This document shows, one piece after another, positions 62,918 to 64,000 of a stretch of DNA of 64,000 nucleotides. The translations under genes were made by a program, and so were the position numbers. The DNA comes from JAKAVN01 sp963734845 (GTDB lineage Bacteria > Desulfobacterota > Binatia > Binatales > Binataceae). The stretch spans positions 496,001 to 560,000 of the forward strand of contig CAVTIS010000018.1 in assembly GCA_963734845.1 (NCBI GenBank). The letters are read 5' to 3'. Every line of letters begins with the position of its first letter. The first letter of the stretch is position 1. The notes under the pieces were generated by a model. That model saw only the letters and a program-made list of their open reading frames with translations, searched no databases and was not told the origin of the DNA.

Positions 62918-63793
62918 TCATGGCTTACGCTCCCTTCGATTCGCTCTTTCGTAAACTGCGGATTTTCCGTGCTCCACGTACCACTTGCGCTGTAGCCGAT
63001 TGTTGTTGCAGCGACCCGAGCAACAGAGCTGGTCCGCGCGCCTCGCGTAAAAAACTCGCTGACATTTTTCAAAGGCGCATCGCCTGAAGCGGGCCGGGTC
63101 AGCGCCGTTGAGCACTTTCAATAGCCTCTCGACCAACTGGCGAGTGGGATCCCTTTCTGCGGGAAACGGCTGAGGCTCCAGCCTGCCATCATTGGAAACG
63201 AGCCAAGCGGCGGGCACTCCCATCGTGAAACAGGTAAATGCCCGCTGCTCTGATTCAGCAACTGGGATTTCCGTGCGCCTGACGCTCACTTCCTGACGCC
63301 TCAGCCCAAGGAAGTGAAAAAACAGTGAGCGCGTCATCTCCAGGAAATTGAACATTCCGCCGACTGCGTTGTTATCGAGCAGACCGGCCAGATCGTTCGG
63401 ATTCTCCTTTAAACGTTCACCATAAGTCGGGCGGTCCCCGGAAAAGAGATGCTCGACAAGGAAGCGAAATCGCGATTCGCGAAGGCGATCGATGAATGTC
63501 GAATCAAATTCGATCGGTGCGGTCGCTACATCGTCAGCGCTCATCACCCTCTCGCTTCCGGTCGGCATCATTCCCGCCGCTTCTATCAGTTCAACGAAAT
63601 CCCCGAGCGAGAAATTTTCTAAGCGGCTCAGGTCAAAAGTCGGCGTAAACGTTTCGGGTGTAAGAGATTCGTCACCTCTGGCAGTTCCAGATTTATTACG
63701 CTTCTCTCCTGACCTAAGAAGTTGCTGCCGACCATCTGCACTAGATCTCATAGAAACTTTGTGTCGCAACTTTGTATCCCGCTTCGTTTCCAT
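62918..63793 (-). CDS. CGNR-type zinc-finger protein
   Basis: 291 residues. The C-terminus RRCAFEKCQRVFYARRADQL then CCSGRCNNNRLQRKWY matches the CGNR zinc-finger found in ABATE-type putative regulators (four Cys in C-x4-C, C-x3-C). The N-terminal ~60 residues are basic and disordered; the middle is helical (RESRFRFLVEHLFSG, FLEMTRSLFFHFLGL). Its ribosome site overlaps the ATCCCTC/GAGGGAT inverted repeat at 63802-63817, which suggests control at that site. It is divergent from an HTH gene. Confidence 0.75.
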   Translation of the reverse strand: METKRDTKLRHKVSMRSSADGRQQLLRSGEKRNKSGTARGDESLTPETFTPTFDLSRLENFSLGDFVELIEAAGMMPTGSERVMSADDVATAPIEFDSTFIDRLRESRFRFLVEHLFSGDRPTYGERLKENPNDLAGLLDNNAVGGMFNFLEMTRSLFFHFLGLRRQEVSVRRTEIPVAESEQRAFTCFTMGVPAAWLVSNDGRLEPQPFPAERDPTRQLVERLLKVLNGADPARFRRCAFEKCQRVFYARRADQLCCSGRCNNNRLQRKWYVEHGKSAVYERANRRERKP

Positions 63794-63801
63794 CGCATAT
63801 A

Positions 63802-63817
63802 ATCCCTCAAGAGGGAT
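63802..63817. promoter_or_regulatory. Inverted repeat between divergent genes
   Basis: ATCCCTC-AA-GAGGGAT with perfect 7-bp arms, in the 71-nt space between the CGNR gene and the HTH gene. A TATAAT at 63798-63803 overlaps its left edge. Likely an operator controlling one or both genes. Confidence 0.55.
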
Positions 63818-63864
63818 AACAGTGCGGTCAAAGCGCTGTCAAGGGCCACGGGAGACTATTTATT

Positions 63865-64000
63865 ATGTTACAGAACGAATCAGAGAAGTTGCTGACCGGA
63901 GCGCAGGTCGCCGAGATGCTTGGGCTGAAGCCGGTCACGATTCGCCAATGGATCGCGAAGGGGAAGATCGGCTCGGTCAAGATAGGGGATCGGGCGGTTC
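63865..64000 (+). CDS. Excisionase-like HTH protein (3' end outside window)
   Basis: 45 codons visible. LLTGAQVAEMLGLKPVTIRQ then WIAKGKIGSVKIGDRAV is the MerR-type HTH of excisionase/AlpA proteins and helix-turn-helix domain proteins. GGGAG lies 10-14 nt before the ATG. Divergent from the CGNR gene across a shared operator-like repeat. Confidence 0.8.
   Translation, partial: MLQNESEKLLTGAQVAEMLGLKPVTIRQWIAKGKIGSVKIGDRAV

Larger units (their letters stand above)
56245..64000. mobile_element. Second integrated element, downstream of tRNA-Phe (right end outside window)
   Basis: From the tRNA-Phe 3' end to the window edge all recognisable genes are mobile-type: DUF3800, tyrosine integrase, RHH protein, HTH excisionase-like proteins, SSB, glycine-rich and membrane proteins, CGNR zinc finger. 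No second copy of the tRNA-Phe 3' end was found in the window, so the far boundary is unknown and the insertion at tRNA-Phe is inference. Confidence 0.6.

Overview
The window is high-GC DNA from a Gram-negative bacterium. The housekeeping block (clpS-clpA, nadB, pgsA, dnaG, prmA-rsmE-gshB, class A RNase P RNA) and the Rieske-oxygenase catabolic cluster fit a deltaproteobacterial or Binatota-like soil or sediment organism. That placement is inference; no rRNA is present. Layout: (1) 1-3.8 kb, a minus-strand catabolic set: an acyl-CoA-dehydrogenase-fold flavin monooxygenase, an amidohydrolase, and a Rieske oxygenase running off the left edge. (2) 4-23.7 kb, a decayed accessory stretch: a YVTN beta-propeller, a frameshifted cyclase/AAA/TPR regulator, a GrlR-like protein, a kelch protein with striking Cys/Trp repeats, RidA, three transposase remnants, one apparently complete IS3-family (IS407-type) element, an endonuclease VII remnant and several orphans. 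(3) 23.7-39.7 kb, an integrated element bounded by a perfect 46-bp direct repeat that is the 3' half of the tRNA-Gly(GCC) gene. (4) 39.7-56.2 kb, an intact core block. (5) 56.2 kb to the right edge, a second integrase-bearing element next to tRNA-Phe(GAA), open at the right.  The tRNA-Gly element (about 15.9 kb) carries a P4-type integrase, an AlpA-like protein, a primase-helicase and a frameshifted terminase large subunit, but no recognisable capsid, portal or tail gene, so it resembles a phage satellite or a stripped prophage. Its right half is minus-strand cargo. A DGQHR-domain (DndB-like) gene is preceded by a protein ending in a DksA/TraR-like C4 zinc finger. This pair is read from an apparently leaderless promoter whose -35 box sits in the centre of a 30-bp inverted repeat. 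Beside it are two proteins sharing a duplicated membrane anchor but carrying different outer domains, an Ada/sunset-type metal-binding protein, and a protein with a nuclease-like motif. This cargo is the best candidate here for an undescribed system.  The second element carries an integrase, an RHH protein, excisionase-like HTH proteins, an SSB whose conserved acidic tail lies in another frame, a run of overlapping small membrane and glycine-rich genes, and a CGNR zinc-finger protein.  A recurrent pattern is single-base frameshifts in accessory genes (cyclase, GlsB, endonuclease VII, TerL, a secreted protein, SSB) with none seen in the core block. Several lie in short homopolymers, so local sequencing error and genuine decay both remain possible.
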